Part shown: positions 11,890 through 12,580 of the stretch, piece by piece
Layout of the letters: each line of letters begins with the position of its first letter
Position numbering within the stretch: the stretch's first letter is position 1
NCBI GenBank assembly: GCA_005883245.1
Contig: VAXT01000092.1
Location: 1-12,580, forward strand
From: Actinomycetota bacterium
GTDB lineage: Bacteria; Actinomycetota; Thermoleophilia; Gaiellales; Gaiellaceae
DNA: 12,580 nucleotides
Direction: 5' to 3'
Notes under the pieces: model-generated
What the model was told of the DNA's origin: nothing
Database searches by the model: none
The model's input: the letters and a program-made list of their open reading frames with translations, nothing else
Made by a program: the position numbers and the translations under genes

Positions 11890-12580
11890 CTAGGCGCCGT
11901 CTGCCCTGAGCGTCTTGACCTCGTCCTGGAGGCCCTCGAGCTCTTTCTCGAGGGCGATCATCTTCAGCTCGCGACCGACGACGACCTCCTCGAACTTCTC
12001 CAGGTCGAGGATCTTCTCCTGGAGCTCCGTCTTCGACTGCTCGAGGTCGTGCACGACGGCTTCGTACTCGCGCATGTCCCTGAGGACGCCGATCGCGCCG
12101 ATCACGCGCCCATCCACGTCGCGTAGCGCGGAGGCGTTGAGTGAGGTGGGGATGACCTCGCCGGTCGCGGCCCGTGGGTTGAGCCGTGCGTTGCGGGTGA
12201 CGCCGCGCTCGACGACCTCGCGCAGCGCGGCGGTGAACTCGCGGGTCTCCTCCTCGCTGATGAAGCGAGAGAGCGACTGCTCGACGACCTCGTCGCGGCG
12301 GAAGCCGAGCAACTCGGAGACGGCGTCGTTCGCCTCGAGGATCTTTCCTTCGAGGTCGGAGACGAACACGGGGTCGGGCGCGTTCTTGATCAGGCTCTCC
12401 GCGTAGGCGCGCGCCTTGTCCAGCTCGCGCATGTCGCGAAGCACCCCGATTGCCCCGATCACGTTCCCGTCCGCGTCACGCAGGGCGGAGGCGTTGAGGG
12501 AGGTGGGGATGACCTCGCCGGTCGCGGCCCGTGGGTTGAGCCGTGCGTTGCGGGTGACGCCGCGCTCGACGACCTCGCGC
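11890..12580 (-). CDS. Tandem PAS-domain sensor protein with C-terminal signalling coil (5' end outside the window)
   Basis: The last 229 residues are visible. They hold the C-terminal half of one PAS/PAC domain (RGVTRNARLNPRAATGEVIP, then GVLRDMRE), a linker, and a full second PAS domain (SLIKNAPDPVFVSDLEGKIL to GVLRDMRE). A charged coiled coil of about 55 residues with LEKFEEVVVGRELKMIALEK then runs to the stop. That coil motif usually joins PAS domains to a histidine kinase in one protein, but here the gene stops (TAG 11890-11892) with no kinase domain. The kinase starts 4 nt downstream as a separate gene. The ligand is unknown: the PAS sequence shows no haem or flavin signature that I can name. 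More PAS copies may lie upstream, outside the window. Confidence 0.88.
   Translation of the reverse strand, partial: REVVERGVTRNARLNPRAATGEVIPTSLNASALRDADGNVIGAIGVLRDMRELDKARAYAESLIKNAPDPVFVSDLEGKILEANDAVSELLGFRRDEVVEQSLSRFISEEETREFTAALREVVERGVTRNARLNPRAATGEVIPTSLNASALRDVDGRVIGAIGVLRDMREYEAVVHDLEQSKTELQEKILDLEKFEEVVVGRELKMIALEKELEGLQDEVKTLRADGA
12071..12580 (-). repeat. Tandem PAS repeat, 357-bp period
   Basis: The segment 12071-12223 repeats at 12428-12580, an offset of 357 bp or 119 codons. By eye, 12131-12223 and 12488-12580 differ at one of 93 positions (12142/12499), while the adjoining 60 bp (12071-12130 against 12428-12487) differ at about 13. The repeat is cut by the window edge. Confidence 0.85.

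Noticed and set aside
11885..11892. Possible frameshift breaking one PAS-kinase gene into two
   Set aside because: The first gene ends in a complete coil and stop, the second has its own ATG and a full coil before the DHp. The arrangement looks designed, though a sequence error cannot be excluded from one sequence.
1..12580. CRISPR array, insertion sequence, prophage, tRNA or integrase
   Set aside because: No regularly spaced short repeats, no terminal inverted repeats with a transposase, and no tRNA-like cloverleaf were seen; the only repeats are intragenic (PAS and coil).

Overview
The window is very GC-rich, with tightly packed genes, frequent GTG/TTG starts and repeated 4-nt ATGA/GTGA/TTGA start-stop overlaps. 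Together with the rpsF-ssb order and the DrrA-type exporter, this suggests a high-GC Gram-positive actinobacterium. A deep-branching lineage such as Thermoleophilia is my guess, but no rRNA or other strong marker in the window fixes the taxon.

Layout, left to right. (1) 1-640: the start of ssb and the complete rpsF, both on the minus strand, form the head of a ribosomal protein operon. A G+C-rich hairpin lies in the rpsF leader. (2) 640-4125: a small single-helix membrane protein on the plus strand converges on a minus-strand operon read right to left: DrrA-like ABC ATPase, two ABC-2 permeases, then an N-acetylmuramoyl-L-alanine amidase. (3) 4203-6309: a divergent redox/stress module. A cytoplasmic YceI-like lipid-binding protein and an NADPH-dependent FMN reductase read left; a MarR regulator and a GNAT acetyltransferase read right. 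The 75-bp divergent promoter region carries a clear cluster of TTGA/TCAA palindromes that looks like the MarR operator. (4) 6364-9042: two secreted proteins on the minus strand, a WD40/TolB-like propeller and a 565-aa exported protein of a family I know only as uncharacterised. A perfect 12-bp hairpin terminator separates them. (5) 9165-12580: a minus-strand signalling operon. It encodes a protein with tandem PAS domains (running off the window), a soluble histidine kinase with a three-fold 21-residue coiled-coil repeat, a REC-PAS-histidine kinase hybrid, and a 53-aa membrane protein.

The most interesting features are the signalling operon, the MarR operator array, and the 565-aa secreted protein. 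In the signalling operon sensor and kinase are split between genes, two PAS copies carry a nearly identical DNA block with a sharp edge, and no DNA-binding output protein is visible. I see no CRISPR array, tRNA, rRNA, insertion sequence or integrase. All functions come from motifs read by eye; no database search was run.
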